Below are positions 5,945 to 6,096 of a stretch of DNA of 6,096 nt, piece after piece. Within the stretch, counting starts at the first letter, position 1; each line of letters begins with the position of its first letter. The translations under genes and the position numbers were made by a program. The stretch comes from Akkermansiaceae bacterium (lineage in GTDB: Bacteria; Verrucomicrobiota; Verrucomicrobiia; Verrucomicrobiales; Akkermansiaceae). The stretch lies in contig JALZVA010000070.1 of assembly GCA_023301335.1 (NCBI GenBank), forward strand, positions 1-6,096, given 5' to 3'. The notes under the pieces were generated by a model. That model had not been told where the DNA came from and did no database searches. It saw only the letters and a program-made list of their open reading frames with translations.

Positions 5945-6096
5945 AGCGAATCTCGACTGGTGTGCTCAATCCAACCTTGTCGTAGAGGCTCACAATATCT
6001 TGGTTTCTCATGCGGATGCATCCACAGCTATGAGGGGTTCCAATCTTATTTTCATGGTTCGTTCCGTGGATATAAATATAGCGCTGCTTAGTATTT
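5943..6096 (-). CDS. L,D-transpeptidase (YkuD domain), C-terminal fragment cut by window edge
   Basis: Only the last 50 residues are visible, read from base 6095 down to the TAA at 5945-5943; the N-terminus lies beyond the right edge. The fragment has RYIYIHGTN, where H10 is the conserved histidine of the YkuD fold, then GTPHSCGCIRMRN (19-31), with C26 as the predicted nucleophile, and a C-terminal VSLYDKVGLSTPVEIR. L,D-transpeptidases act outside the cytoplasmic membrane, forming 3-3 crosslinks in peptidoglycan or attaching proteins to it. The usual S-H-G-C is here S-C-G-C, so a second cysteine sits two residues before the nucleophile; relatives with another residue at the His position are known. 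The gene is convergent with the sigma operon and shares its terminator region. Family assignment is strong despite the short fragment; the specific role cannot be given. Confidence 0.88.
   Translation of the reverse strand, partial: NTKQRYIYIHGTNHENKIGTPHSCGCIRMRNQDIVSLYDKVGLSTPVEIR

Noticed and set aside
5758..6021. Minus-strand open frame of 87 codons starting inside the transpeptidase
   Set aside because: The true transpeptidase frame on the same strand ends at 5943 with intact YkuD motifs; this is the shifted frame running through the terminator.

Overview
The window looks like chromosomal DNA from a member of the Verrucomicrobiota, probably an aquatic or marine lineage near Opitutales/Puniceicoccales. 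This rests on recalled protein style, not a search. The sigma factor with its "QQTF...KTWLFTTL" signature, the anti-sigma-like partner with DP-L...P-L-IL units and no zinc motif, the Ser/Thr kinase with an N-terminal zinc ribbon, and the degenerate peptidase-like protein at the left edge all resemble proteins common in that phylum. Base composition is moderate to slightly AT-rich. No mobile element, CRISPR array, tRNA or rRNA is visible.

Layout: (1) 1-1146, +, the 3' part of a gene for an unrecognised protein resembling a catalytically dead gluzincin/peptidase-MA-like fold. (2) 1147-1278, a 132-base intergenic region with a good -10 (TATAAT) and a weaker -35, the likely promoter for what follows. 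(3) 1279-3681, +, a membrane Ser/Thr kinase: zinc ribbon, complete kinase domain, one membrane helix and a roughly 445-residue extracytoplasmic helical region. (4) 3691-4377, +, a cysteine-cluster protein (YkgJ/DUF3109-like) starting at GTG 9 bases after the kinase stop. (5) 4420-4953, +, an ECF-type sigma-70 factor. (6) 4959-5885, +, a single-pass membrane protein that is most likely its anti-sigma factor, 5 bases downstream. (7) 5879-5944, two abutting inverted repeats, the second a strong intrinsic terminator for the + strand genes. (8) 5943-6096, -, the C-terminal 50 residues of a convergent YkuD-type L,D-transpeptidase.

The four + strand genes from 1279 to 5885 are tightly spaced (gaps of 9, 42 and 5 bases) and end at one clear terminator, so they probably form one operon. 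It would combine two membrane signalling proteins, a kinase and an anti-sigma factor, each with a cytoplasmic N-terminus and an extracytoplasmic C-terminus, with one sigma factor and one metal-binding-type cysteine protein. The plausible reading is an envelope-signal-to-transcription module, possibly with crosstalk between phosphorylation and sigma release. That link is inferred from gene order only. None of the four start codons has a convincing Shine-Dalgarno sequence.
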